Shown here: in pieces, positions 18,072 to 26,211 of the stretch
Position numbering within the stretch: position 1 is the first letter of the stretch
Layout of the letters: each line of letters begins with the position of its first letter
Source: Bin5 sp965200685
GTDB lineage: Bacteria > Chloroflexota > Anaerolineae > Caldilineales > Caldilineaceae
Length of the DNA stretch: 64,000 bases
Assembly: GCA_965200685.1 (NCBI GenBank)
Contig: OZ241379.1
Coordinates: forward strand, 1,922,001 to 1,986,000
Direction: 5' to 3'
Translations under genes and position numbers: made by a program
The notes under the pieces: generated by a model
Seen by the model: only the letters and a program-made list of their open reading frames with translations
Database searches by the model: none
What the model was told of the DNA's origin: nothing

Positions 18072-18710
18072 TTATCGGCCCGGGGCCACTGCTGTTATCT
18101 CTGTCAAAATTTTTTGGCCGATTGGGCCGGCGCGTAGGATCTTGGGCGATGTTGAAACATGTAGATCTAGGACTGTGCTGGCCTGGGCCAGAGGCGTGGT
18201 GCCGGCGTTGATGAGTAGGGGAATGCGTCCGTCCAGTTGGGCCAGCACTTCGGCGGCGGTCGCACAGGCGGGTGCGCCGCTGAGGTTGGCACTTGAGGAG
18301 GCCAGGGGGCCGGTACGTTGGGCTAAGGCCTGCAGAAAGGGCTGATCCGGAACTCGCACGCCCACAGTATCTTCACCAGCAGTGAGGGCAGTGGGCAGAT
18401 GTGTTGGGGCCGGCAGCACAAGCGTCAGCGGCCCCGGCCAGTAGCGTGCCATCAGCATCTGGGCCATGGGCGGAATCGCCCCGCGGACGACTGTCTGGGC
18501 TTGGGTGGCGTCCCCCAACAGAACCGGCAGTGGCTTGTGGCGGGGACGTTTTTTTACAGTAAATAGCCGCTCAATGGCAGCCGGATCTTGATATAGACAG
18601 ACCAGCCCGTAGACTGTATCCGTTGGTATGCCGATCACCGCGCCTTGGGCCACGGCCGCGGCGGCCCTCTCCAGGGCACCTTCCACATGGGCCGAAACGA
18701 CCACTGTCAT
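18072..18710 (-). CDS. L-threonylcarbamoyladenylate synthase (Sua5/YrdC/YwlC family)
   Basis: A 212-residue protein making the activated intermediate for the t6A37 modification of ANN-decoding tRNAs, from threonine, bicarbonate and ATP. The signature GIPTDTVYGLVC, the KKRPRHKPLPVLL basic segment, the WPGPLTLVLPAP motif and GVRVPDQPF plus ASSANLSGAPA are all present. It is the short YrdC-type form, without the Sua5 C-terminal domain. The ATG at 18710 is chosen over the TTG one codon earlier; GGAG precedes it. It reads away from the divergent yqeB-like gene. Confidence 0.93.
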   Translation of the reverse strand: MTVVVSAHVEGALERAAAAVAQGAVIGIPTDTVYGLVCLYQDPAAIERLFTVKKRPRHKPLPVLLGDATQAQTVVRGAIPPMAQMLMARYWPGPLTLVLPAPTHLPTALTAGEDTVGVRVPDQPFLQALAQRTGPLASSSANLSGAPACATAAEVLAQLDGRIPLLINAGTTPLAQASTVLDLHVSTSPKILRAGPIGQKILTEITAVAPGR

Positions 18711-18817
18711 CAATTTCGCTCCGCTTCAAGTCATGTCCAGCAAGCATCCTGGCCTGCATCGCAAGACAGAATGTTGGCGTAATCTGCGCCGATGATATTT
18801 CCTAACGACTTGTCTGA

Positions 18818-18846
18818 TTGCCGCTTTCTCCGTCCATGTGTATACT
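18818..18846 (+). promoter_or_regulatory. predicted sigma70 promoter of the yqeB-like gene
   Basis: TTGCCG (-35), 17-bp spacer, TATACT (-10), predicting a start near 18853 and a leader of about 45 nt before the ATG at 18898. No good ribosome-binding site is seen in that leader. Confidence 0.55.
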
Positions 18847-18897
18847 ATATTGATAAGAAGAGAAAGTCAACATTCTATGACATGTAATGTGTGAACG

Positions 18898-19758
18898 ATG
18901 AAGTATGAATCTCCTTTTGACGATCTGCTGGTGCTGGTGAAGGGTGCCGGCGATCTAGCAACGGGTGTGGCTTGGCGGCTGCATCGTTGCGGTATCCCTG
19001 TCGTGATGACCGAATTGCCGCGTCCGTTGACTGTGCGGCGGATGGTAGCCTTTGCTCAAGCGGTATTTGCCGAAGAACACGAAGTAGAGGGGATTACCGC
19101 GCGCAAAGCTCTGGTTGAAGATGTAGCGGATGTGCTAGTTGCAGGTGAGATCCCTGTATTGGTCGATCCAAAGTCGGAGGCGATGGCAGAGCTGGCTCCG
19201 TCCGTTGTCGTGGATGCAATTCTGGCTAAGGAGAACACCGGTACGACTCTGGACGATGCGGCCTTCGTGGTTGCGCTAGGTCCAGGTTTTGCGGTAGACA
19301 TCGACTGTCACACGGTCATTGAAACGAACCGGGGGCACAACTTAGGGCGGGCCCTTTGGGAAGGGACAGCCGATGCGGATACAGGCACACCTAGCCCGCT
19401 GTTCGGCTTTGATGAGGCAATCATGCGTGTGTTGCGGGCACCTGTTGCTGGCCGCTTCCAGGCACTGGTACATATCGGCGACCGGGTTCCGACTGGTACA
19501 CCTGTGGGCACGATTTTGCAAGCCTCTGGCCAAGAGGTGACTCTGCTGGCCCCTTTTACTGGTGTGCTGCGTGGCTTGATCCACGAGAGCGTTCCCCTGT
19601 ATCCTGGCCTCAAGATAGGCGATCTCGACCCGAGTAGCGACCCCTACCATGCCTTTCAGATTTCCGGCAAATCTCTGGCTGTGGGTGGCGGTGTGTTGGA
19701 GGCGGTTTTGCACTGGCATTTGAGATTAGATGGTGCCTCTGGCGGTGGCGGCCTTTGA
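18898..19758 (+). CDS. selenium-dependent molybdenum hydroxylase accessory protein (YqeB/EF2563 family)
   Basis: A 286-residue protein beginning with VLVKGAGDLATGVAWRLHRCG, a Rossmann-like motif, followed by ELPRPLTVRRMVAFAQAV, a KENTGTT segment, VALGPGF and ETNRGHNLGRA, which define the family. These proteins accompany molybdenum hydroxylases such as selenium-dependent xanthine dehydrogenases and are proposed to help mature the cofactor. No molybdenum hydroxylase or selenium gene is visible in the window. The cofE gene follows after about 90 bp on the same strand. Confidence 0.85.
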   Translation: MKYESPFDDLLVLVKGAGDLATGVAWRLHRCGIPVVMTELPRPLTVRRMVAFAQAVFAEEHEVEGITARKALVEDVADVLVAGEIPVLVDPKSEAMAELAPSVVVDAILAKENTGTTLDDAAFVVALGPGFAVDIDCHTVIETNRGHNLGRALWEGTADADTGTPSPLFGFDEAIMRVLRAPVAGRFQALVHIGDRVPTGTPVGTILQASGQEVTLLAPFTGVLRGLIHESVPLYPGLKIGDLDPSSDPYHAFQISGKSLAVGGGVLEAVLHWHLRLDGASGGGGL

Positions 19759-19849
19759 GGGCCACAGAGGACGCGGTCACCGATTACTCATATCTTGCAC
19801 ATCTGCGGCAGCTTGTGCGAACGCCGCGTCTTGAGGAGCTGGAGTGTTG

Positions 19850-20617
19850 ATGAACAGGAATCTGTCTCTTTTTTCCATCGCGGGCATTCCATTGGTGCGG
19901 CCGGGCGATGATCTAGCGGCCCTCATCGTTGAGAAGGCCTTGGCGGCCGGCCTTTCCCTAGTCTCCGGTGATATTTTGGTGGTGGCGCAAAAGATCGTGA
20001 GCAAAACCGAAGGGCGGCTGGTTCGGCTGGCAGATGTGAGCCCAGGCGAGGAGGCTCTTCAGCTAGGGGATGTGACAGGAAAGGACCCACGGGTTGTGCA
20101 GGCGATTCTGGACGATAGCCGAGAGGTGGTGCGGGCGCGCCAGGGCACTCTGATCGTTGAGCAGAACAGCGGCTGGGTCTGTGCCCACGCCGGGCTGGAC
20201 CGCTCGAATGTTGCGCCGGAACAGGAGGAGACGATAGCTCTCCTGCCAGCGGACGCAGATGTCAGCGCGGCCGGCATTCGCCAGCGCATTGAGGCACAGA
20301 CTGGGGTCACAGTTGCCGTGCTGATCAGTGATAGCCATGGACGCCCATGGAAGATGGGAACTGTCGGCGTTTGTATCGGCTGTGCTGGCATGCCGGCACT
20401 TTGGGATCAAAGGGGCCTGAAGGATCTGTACGGATATGAGCTCATCAGCAGCGAGGAGTGCATTGTGGATGAATTGTGCGCGGCCGCGTCCCTGCTCATG
20501 GGCCAGAGCGATGAGGGCCGTCCGGTAGTCATCATACGTGGATATACAGCACCGGACCTGCCCCCGGCCCCGGCGCGTTCTATGCAGCGGCCAAAAGAGC
20601 GAGATCTGTTTCGCTGA
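19850..20617 (+). CDS. cofE: coenzyme F420-0:L-glutamate ligase
   Basis: A 255-residue enzyme adding gamma-linked glutamates to F420-0 with GTP. Diagnostic segments are SGDILVVAQKIVSKTEGR, VCAHAGLDRSNV, the metal-binding LISDSHGRPWKMGTVGVCIG, and the C-terminal IVDELCAAASLLMGQSDEG. The length equals stand-alone archaeal/Chloroflexota CofE, without the C-terminal nitroreductase-like domain of FbiB. Start codons GTG (19844), TTG and ATG (19850) are consecutive in frame; GAGGAG at 19833-19838 could serve any of them and ATG was chosen. It implies the cell makes F420; the luciferase-like oxidoreductase at 44.8 kb might use it. Confidence 0.92.
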   Translation: MNRNLSLFSIAGIPLVRPGDDLAALIVEKALAAGLSLVSGDILVVAQKIVSKTEGRLVRLADVSPGEEALQLGDVTGKDPRVVQAILDDSREVVRARQGTLIVEQNSGWVCAHAGLDRSNVAPEQEETIALLPADADVSAAGIRQRIEAQTGVTVAVLISDSHGRPWKMGTVGVCIGCAGMPALWDQRGLKDLYGYELISSEECIVDELCAAASLLMGQSDEGRPVVIIRGYTAPDLPPAPARSMQRPKERDLFR

Positions 20618-20652
20618 AACAGCAATGGACAGCAATTCGGGGGAGATGCAGG

Positions 20653-20724
20653 TACCCCCGACAGGATTCGAACCTGTGCGCCCGGCTCCGGAGGCCGGTG
20701 CTCTATCCACTGAGCTACGGGGGC
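20653..20724 (-). tRNA. tRNA-Arg (anticodon CCG)
   Basis: Reading the minus strand gives a complete cloverleaf of 72 nt: 7-bp acceptor stem (GCCCCCG paired with CGGGGGT, one G-U), a D-arm GCTC...GAGC, an anticodon stem CCGGC/GCCGG with loop CTCCGGA (anticodon CCG), a 4-nt variable region, and a T-arm ACAGG TTCGAAT CCTGT. The discriminator is A and CCA is not encoded. It decodes CGG. It lies in the 325-bp gap between cofE and an aminotransferase gene; the rest of that gap holds only the promoter of the aminotransferase. Confidence 0.95.
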
Positions 20725-20875
20725 ATGTATATCTGGCCACCACACCGTAGGCGGGGGGTGACAGATACACTGACCGGTTTTACTGGCCGCTGTAGCGGTA
20801 AGGCAAAAATACCACAGAAATCGGCTTTGCAGCAAATGGCGAACTGCAGGTACTGGCCATGACGCTTCTGCATAG

Positions 20876-20904
20876 ATGACATTCCTCCGTCCCTGTGCTA
20901 TTAT
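20876..20904 (+). promoter_or_regulatory. predicted sigma70 promoter of the aminotransferase gene
   Basis: ATGACA (-35, five of six consensus bases), 17-bp spacer and TATTAT (-10). The predicted start is near 20911, about 33 nt before the ATG; AAGGAA serves as ribosome-binding site. Confidence 0.5.
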
Positions 20905-20943
20905 CTGTTCATATCAGTACACAAGCAGAAGGAACGCTTCATC

Positions 20944-22158
20944 ATGTCATCTCCAGCAGCTATCCGGGTTCACTCCTTCGGCACGACAGTCTTCGCCGAA
21001 TTTACAGCCATGTCCATAGCACACAATGCTGTCAATCTGGGCCAGGGTTTTCCTGACTGGCCTGCACCGGATTTTGTCATTGACGCGGCGCGCACCGCGC
21101 TGGCTGCTGGGCACAATCAGTATGCTCGCAGTGCTGGTCATCCTCGGCTGGTCAATGCACTGGCTGCAGTCTACAGCCCATATTTCGGGCGGGCCCTGAA
21201 CCCACTGACGGAAATCGTCGTCACCACCGGGGCCACTGAAGCGATCTTCGCCACCATTCAAGGGCTGGTAGACCCTGGCGATGAAGTCATTTTGATTGAG
21301 CCGTTTTACGATAGCTATCCGGCATCGGTGATCATGGCCGGCGGAACGCCGGTATATATTCCTCTGCGCGCCGACCGCGGCGCGAGCAGTGCCGCGGCCT
21401 GGCAGGTGGATTTAGACGAACTGCGGTCGCTGCTAACACCGAAGACGAAACTGCTGATTATCAATACCCCCCAAAATCCTGTAGGCAAAACCTTCAGCCA
21501 AGAGGAGCTGCTGGCTCTGGCGCAGATCGCACAGGAGCACGACCTGTTGGTGCTCAGTGATGAAGTCTACGAGTGGATGACCTACGACGGCAAGCCTCAT
21601 GTGCGTATAGCGACCCTGCCGGGGATGTGGGAGCGTACCATCACCTTGGGCAGCGCGGGCAAGACATTTTCCGTCACTGGTTGGAAGATAGGCTGGGCCA
21701 TCGCGCCAGAGCCTCTGGCCCATGCAGTATTGATGGCCCACCAGTGGATTCCCTTCGCGGTGACCACACCCCTGCAGGAGGCGGTCGGCGTGGCCTTTGA
21801 GCAGGTGCAAGAGCGCAACTACTTCCACGAACTGAGCAAGATGTATCAGGCCAAACGGGACATTCTGCTGGCGGCCCTGGCCGATGTGGGTGTCCCACCT
21901 GTGATTCCCCATGGCAGCTATTTTATTCTCGTGGATACTACCGGGCTAGACGTACCGACGCCCACCGATGACCCGCGAGATATACAGGTCTGCCGCTGGC
22001 TGACCCGAAATGTCGGCGTGACCGCGATTCCGCCCTCGTCTTTCTACAGCCCTGCACACAAACATCTGGCTACCAATGTAGCCCGTTTCTGCTTCTGTAA
22101 GACAGATGCGGTTCTTGAGGCTGCAGCCGAGAGACTACGAGAAAACTTGCAATCCTAG
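20944..22158 (+). CDS. PLP-dependent class I/II aminotransferase (kynurenine/methionine aminotransferase type)
   Basis: A 404-residue fold type I aminotransferase. NLGQGFPDWPAPDFV near residue 30, NTPQNPVGKTFSQEEL around 177-192, LSDEVYEW around 205 and SAGKTFSVTGWKIGW with the PLP-binding lysine around 240 match the KAT/YbdL subgroup. It moves an amino group from an aromatic amino acid, methionine or glutamine to a 2-oxo acid in the cytoplasm. A leucyl aminopeptidase gene follows by about 40 bp, so the pair may serve peptide and amino-acid breakdown. Donor preference cannot be read. Confidence 0.9.
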   Translation: MSSPAAIRVHSFGTTVFAEFTAMSIAHNAVNLGQGFPDWPAPDFVIDAARTALAAGHNQYARSAGHPRLVNALAAVYSPYFGRALNPLTEIVVTTGATEAIFATIQGLVDPGDEVILIEPFYDSYPASVIMAGGTPVYIPLRADRGASSAAAWQVDLDELRSLLTPKTKLLIINTPQNPVGKTFSQEELLALAQIAQEHDLLVLSDEVYEWMTYDGKPHVRIATLPGMWERTITLGSAGKTFSVTGWKIGWAIAPEPLAHAVLMAHQWIPFAVTTPLQEAVGVAFEQVQERNYFHELSKMYQAKRDILLAALADVGVPPVIPHGSYFILVDTTGLDVPTPTDDPRDIQVCRWLTRNVGVTAIPPSSFYSPAHKHLATNVARFCFCKTDAVLEAAAERLRENLQS

Positions 22159-22198
22159 AAGAAACCGCCCATCATATGAAGAAAAGGACATAGGTTCC

Positions 22199-23707
22199 AT
22201 GGAAGTACGAGTACAGCAGGGAAATATTACGGAAGTAGAGGCAGATCTGATTGTCGTCAATCTGTTTGAGGGGGTGACAGCACCCGGCGGTGCAACCGGT
22301 GCTGTTGACCAGGCCTTGGGTGGCGGCATTAGTCAACTCATTGCCCGGGGGGATTTCAGCGGCCAAGCGCAGACAACGGCCATTCTCTATTCCCAGTGCC
22401 GGTTGACTGCGCCACGGGTACTGGTTGTCGGTCTGGGCCGCCCGGAGCTGTTCGACATTGTACAGATCCGGCAGGCTGCGGCTGTGGCCGCCCAGGCAGC
22501 AGTCAATCTGAGCGGTGTCAAGAGCATGGCCTCTATTGTGCATGGCGCGGGCATCGCTGGGCATGACGCCGCTAAGGCCGCGGAGGCAGTGGCCTTGGGC
22601 ACTCTGCTGGCCTGTTATCGGCCCAAACAGTATACGCGTAGTGCCCCTGACAGTGGTTTGACAAGTTGTACAGTTGTGGAGTTCAGCGCGGAGAAGTTGC
22701 CTGCTGTGCAAAAGGGGGTATTGAGGGGTGAAGTCATCGGCCGTGCTGTCTATAGGGCTCGGGACCTAGTGAACGAGCCGCCGAACGTATTGACACCTGT
22801 GGAGATGGCCCACCGTGCCCAGTCCATGGCCGAGGAAGTGGGCCTGAAGAGCATGCTCCTGGGCGAGACAGCCATGCGGGAAGCGGGCATGGGCATTCTG
22901 TTGGCCGTGAGTAAGGGCAGCACCAATGAGGCCCAATTGATCGTTCTGGAGCACGCGCCTGCCGGCCATGAGGCGGATGCACCCCTTGTTTTTATTGGCA
23001 AAGGAATTACATTTGATACTGGTGGCATCAGTTTGAAGCATTCGGCAGATATGTGGAAAATGAAGGGCGATATGGGCGGGGCGGCCGCGGTGGTGGGCGC
23101 GCTGGAGGCCATCGGCCGGCTGGAGGTACCCTGTCGGGTGATCGGGGTGGCGGCCTGTGTGGAAAATATGCCCGATGGCAGTGCCTATCGGCCCGGTGAT
23201 ATCGTCACTGGTATGAGCGGCAAGACTGCGGAGATCATCAGTACGGATGCGGAGGGACGGTTGGTGCTGGCGGATGCGCTGGCCTACGTGGCTCGCTTCG
23301 GTCCGCTGGCAGTCGTGGATCTGGCGACGCTCACAGGCGCGGTCGGCATCGCTTTGGGGGTGCATGTGCGTGCCGGCCTCTTTAGCAATGATGGGGATCT
23401 GCAGGCCCGCCTGATGGCCGCTGCCGAACGTAGTGGCGAAGGGCTGTGGCCGTTCCCCATGGATGAGGAGTATAGCAAGCCGATCAAAAGCGATATGGCA
23501 GAGGTGAAGAACAGCGGCGGGCGTGTAGGGGGGATTAGCAGTAGTGCCAAATTTATTGAACACTTCACCGAAGGCTACCCTTGGGCGCATCTGGACATCG
23601 CTAACATGGTGCTGGCCGACAGCCAGATCAACCCGCAGACGTCGAAAGGTGCTACTGGGTACGGTGTGCGGCTATTGGTGGAGCTAACACAGCAGTACAG
23701 TGGTTAG
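22199..23707 (+). CDS. pepA: leucyl aminopeptidase (M17 family)
   Basis: A 502-residue cytosolic metallo-aminopeptidase, hexameric in the family, releasing N-terminal residues from peptides. The N-terminal macro-like domain is followed by the catalytic domain with IGKGITFDTGGISLK (catalytic Lys and metal Asp) and STDAEGRLVLADAL (metal Asp/Glu and catalytic Arg); the family usually has Asn at the first position of the second motif. The start MEVRVQQGN was chosen because upstream codons overlap the aminotransferase gene and show no family similarity. It probably digests peptides brought in by transport systems such as the 9-15 kb importer. Confidence 0.94.
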   Translation: MEVRVQQGNITEVEADLIVVNLFEGVTAPGGATGAVDQALGGGISQLIARGDFSGQAQTTAILYSQCRLTAPRVLVVGLGRPELFDIVQIRQAAAVAAQAAVNLSGVKSMASIVHGAGIAGHDAAKAAEAVALGTLLACYRPKQYTRSAPDSGLTSCTVVEFSAEKLPAVQKGVLRGEVIGRAVYRARDLVNEPPNVLTPVEMAHRAQSMAEEVGLKSMLLGETAMREAGMGILLAVSKGSTNEAQLIVLEHAPAGHEADAPLVFIGKGITFDTGGISLKHSADMWKMKGDMGGAAAVVGALEAIGRLEVPCRVIGVAACVENMPDGSAYRPGDIVTGMSGKTAEIISTDAEGRLVLADALAYVARFGPLAVVDLATLTGAVGIALGVHVRAGLFSNDGDLQARLMAAAERSGEGLWPFPMDEEYSKPIKSDMAEVKNSGGRVGGISSSAKFIEHFTEGYPWAHLDIANMVLADSQINPQTSKGATGYGVRLLVELTQQYSG

Positions 23708-23765
23708 TCGTTTTCTCAACAGTGACAGTAGGTTACTGTTCACTGGAACAGTTGGAGGAATATCT

Positions 23766-24512
23766 ATGCAGATGAAATCTGTGCGGCAGTTGAGTTGGAG
23801 TGTTTTCGGCGGTCTGTTGTTGGTGGGAGCATTGCCGGGTCTGGTGAGTGCCGCGGAGCTAGGGCAGGCAATGGAGCCGGATTCCACGAAAATCCTGCCG
23901 GGGCTGCTGCCGGTCCTGGGGGCAGCCACAGGGGTCGAGCGGGTGATGGAGCTGGGCTGGAATTTTTTGGAATGGATCCTGTTGCGCTTCGTCCGCTGGC
24001 GGCCCAGCGATCTGAAGACGCCCAGCTATGTGGGGTTCAAAGGGGGCATCAGTCTGTTGGCTGGCCTTTTCCTGGGCGTCGTCATCTCCAATTATACCGG
24101 CATGCGTCTATTGGGCTATCTGTATCCGTTGATCCCCGGTCTTCTGGAAGAAGTGCCAAATCAATGGGACATCATTATTACGGGCCTCGTCATCGGGGCT
24201 GGCACCAAACCGGCCCACGACATTTTGGGCATCATCACCCAACTGAAGAACTGGGTCAGCAACAGTGCGCTGAAGCAGCGGGAGCTGGCCGGTGCTGCCC
24301 TGGCCGATGCGGTCCTCAAGTTGAGACAGGCTGATGCGCCATCTTCGTACCGGGTGGATGTCCCAGGGGTGGGCACAACCCAGGTACCTGGGGCACCGGC
24401 CCAGACTGCACGCAACCGCATGATCGACGAGATCGGCCATGGATCCAGAGAGCGTACTATTGACCGCTACGCCAAAGCCATCCACGACAACTTATACACA
24501 GGGTCATCATAG
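23766..24512 (+). CDS. membrane protein of unknown function
   Basis: A 248-residue protein starting 7 bp after a GGAGGA ribosome-binding site. An N-terminal hydrophobic segment ending in Ala-Ala (about 8-30) could be a signal peptide or first helix. Two further helices lie at about 90-115 and 135-155, and the last 90 residues are soluble and charged. A GLVIGAGTKPAHDILGIITQ stretch marks the membrane-exit side. I recognise no family. The gene follows pepA by 58 bp on the same strand and is closed by a convergent hairpin. Confidence 0.7.
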   Translation: MQMKSVRQLSWSVFGGLLLVGALPGLVSAAELGQAMEPDSTKILPGLLPVLGAATGVERVMELGWNFLEWILLRFVRWRPSDLKTPSYVGFKGGISLLAGLFLGVVISNYTGMRLLGYLYPLIPGLLEEVPNQWDIIITGLVIGAGTKPAHDILGIITQLKNWVSNSALKQRELAGAALADAVLKLRQADAPSSYRVDVPGVGTTQVPGAPAQTARNRMIDEIGHGSRERTIDRYAKAIHDNLYTGSS

Positions 24513-24538
24513 CGAAACAGCAGGAAGAGTGGTGGCTT

Positions 24539-24560
24539 GTGGCGAGTAACTGCTCGCCAC
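24539..24560. terminator. bidirectional hairpin between convergent genes
   Basis: GTGGCGAG, a 6-nt loop, CTCGCCAC: an 8-bp perfect GC-rich stem, extended imperfectly by flanking AGTG/CACT. It lies between the stop codons of the membrane-protein gene (24512) and the minus-strand AIM24-type gene (24564). Confidence 0.55.
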
Positions 24561-24563
24561 ACA

Positions 24564-25301
24564 TCACTCTCCTTTGAGAATTTGTCCTAGGTTGAAGCCG
24601 CCGCTTGCGCCCCGTCCGCCCACTTGAGGCATATATTGGGCGATCTTTTGCGCGAGTTTGTCCATGGGCATGGTCTGCAGATAGACTTTCCCCGGCCCTC
24701 GCAATGTGGCGAGGAAGAGTCCTTCGCCGCCGAGCAGGATGTTCTTGAAGCCGCGTACGATCTCTACATCAAAATCGACTGTCGGGTCGAACATGGCCAC
24801 ATGGCCGGTATCCACCCGCAGGAGTTCCTCCGCTTGCAATTCTTTGCTCAGAATCTCACCGTCGAAATTGACGAAGGCCTTGCCAGGGCCGGTGAGACGT
24901 TGCAGGATAAATCCTTCCCCGCCAAACAGACCCGCGCCCAGCCTCTTGCGGAAGTGTAGGTCCAAGTCAACGCCCTTTTCCGCGCACATAAACGCGTCTT
25001 TTTGCACGACCACCGACTGGCCCTCGGTCAGGTCCAAATCGAGGATCGTGCCAGGAAACTCCGCGGAAAAGGCCACCTCCCCTTCCTTGCCCTTGACGTA
25101 GTAGTCGACGATAAAGAGGGATTCGCCGGAGAGTGCCCGTTTGAACATTCTCCCCAGCCCGCCGCCGGTGTTCGTATCCATCTCCACCGATTGGGTCATC
25201 CAACTCATGCCGCCGGAGGAGGAAAAGATACGCTGGCCAGGGGTTAAAGTGACGGTGACAACGGGTAGGGTTGTGCCTTCAATTCGATATTGTAGTGTCA
25301 T
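24564..25301 (-). CDS. AIM24/TIGR00266-family protein
   Basis: About 245 residues forming the double-stranded beta-helix type fold of this family. Typical features are GQRIFSSSGGMSW near the N-terminus, the repeated glycine-rich GGGLGRMFKRALSGESLF, GLFGGEGFILQRLTGPG and LLGGEGLFLATLRGPG segments, and a glycine-rich C-terminus. The start MTLQYRIEG fits the family; a longer frame adds 27 unrelated residues. Bacterial members have no proven biochemical function. It ends a minus-strand run after the PhyH-type gene, 96 bp downstream of it. Confidence 0.85.
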   Translation of the reverse strand: MTLQYRIEGTTLPVVTVTLTPGQRIFSSSGGMSWMTQSVEMDTNTGGGLGRMFKRALSGESLFIVDYYVKGKEGEVAFSAEFPGTILDLDLTEGQSVVVQKDAFMCAEKGVDLDLHFRKRLGAGLFGGEGFILQRLTGPGKAFVNFDGEILSKELQAEELLRVDTGHVAMFDPTVDFDVEIVRGFKNILLGGEGLFLATLRGPGKVYLQTMPMDKLAQKIAQYMPQVGGRGASGGFNLGQILKGE

Positions 25302-25397
25302 GAGTTGGCTCCGTTGGCTGAAAGGATAGTTATTGGGAATGACTGCTAGAATGCGATACGAGAGCGAGTGGCGAATGGTCACCGGAGAAAAGTGATA

Positions 25398-26168
25398 TCA
25401 GCGCACGCAACCGTCGAATGTCCTACCTTGGATATTGAAATAAACTGGTCCTTCGCCTTCGCCTGTATAGGTAGAGCGGGAGGACATATAGGACAGAGCG
25501 ATGGCCCGCCGCCAGTGGTCCGAGCGGTTGGGCGCGGTGTAATGGAGCAGCAGGGAGTGGAAGAACAGCCCCCCACCGGCCTTCACCGGTGCTAGATGCA
25601 TATCTGCCGCGTTGTAATAGGCTGGGTCGACCACATAATCATCGGTCACGTGGATGTGAGGCTGGGGTCCCCATGTGTGGCTACCGGGGATGACGGCCAT
25701 ACAGCCGTTTTCCACTGTGGCATCATCAAAGGCGAACCAGCAGGAGCACAGGTCCATAGGCGCAATGGGCCAGTAGGGTGAGTCTTGATGCATGCCTTTG
25801 GCCGAGCCTACTTCCGGCGGCTTGAGCAGCACTGCGTTGCGGAACATTTTAATGTCCGGCCCGATGATCTGTTCGAGGATGTGGATGATATTGGGGTGGG
25901 TTCCCAACGTCTGGAAGCGGTCGTCTGCCTCTACCAACCCGTCGATCTTTCGGATGCCGTCCCCCGGTGTATCCACATGCAGCTCACCGCGTTGGATGCG
26001 GGGTTCGACCTGTACCTGAATCTTCTCCTGGGAGCGGCCGCCATGGGTATACTCGCGTAAACGAGTGCGTAGTCCCTCTAACGCATCGGCTTCCACCAAC
26101 CCTTCCACCACGACATACCCGTCCCGGTGATAGCTGTCAAGTTGTTCTTGTGTGAGTTGTATTGGCAT
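25398..26168 (-). CDS. phytanoyl-CoA dioxygenase (PhyH)-family Fe(II)/2-oxoglutarate oxygenase
   Basis: About 256 residues. The iron facial triad is visible as H127 and D129 (GMHQDSPYW) and a distal His near 209 (LLHYTAPN), with Arg at about 220 for 2-oxoglutarate. FAFDDATVENGCMAVIPGSH is the family signature. It would hydroxylate a small organic substrate using O2 and 2-oxoglutarate. The start follows a GGAG site; a longer frame adds six residues. It is 44 bp downstream of a GH4 glycosidase gene on the same strand, suggesting the substrate may be sugar-derived, but this is inference. Confidence 0.88.
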   Translation of the reverse strand: MPIQLTQEQLDSYHRDGYVVVEGLVEADALEGLRTRLREYTHGGRSQEKIQVQVEPRIQRGELHVDTPGDGIRKIDGLVEADDRFQTLGTHPNIIHILEQIIGPDIKMFRNAVLLKPPEVGSAKGMHQDSPYWPIAPMDLCSCWFAFDDATVENGCMAVIPGSHTWGPQPHIHVTDDYVVDPAYYNAADMHLAPVKAGGGLFFHSLLLHYTAPNRSDHWRRAIALSYMSSRSTYTGEGEGPVYFNIQGRTFDGCVR

Positions 26169-26211
26169 GGATATCTCCAGTTGCACTAGAAACGAACACC
26201 TGATGTTTGCA

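Noticed and set aside
22766..23590. 274-residue minus-strand frame opposite the leucyl aminopeptidase gene
   Set aside because: Shadow of the M17 gene, which has all catalytic motifs; the antisense translation is rich in His, Arg and Pro, as expected for noise at this base composition.
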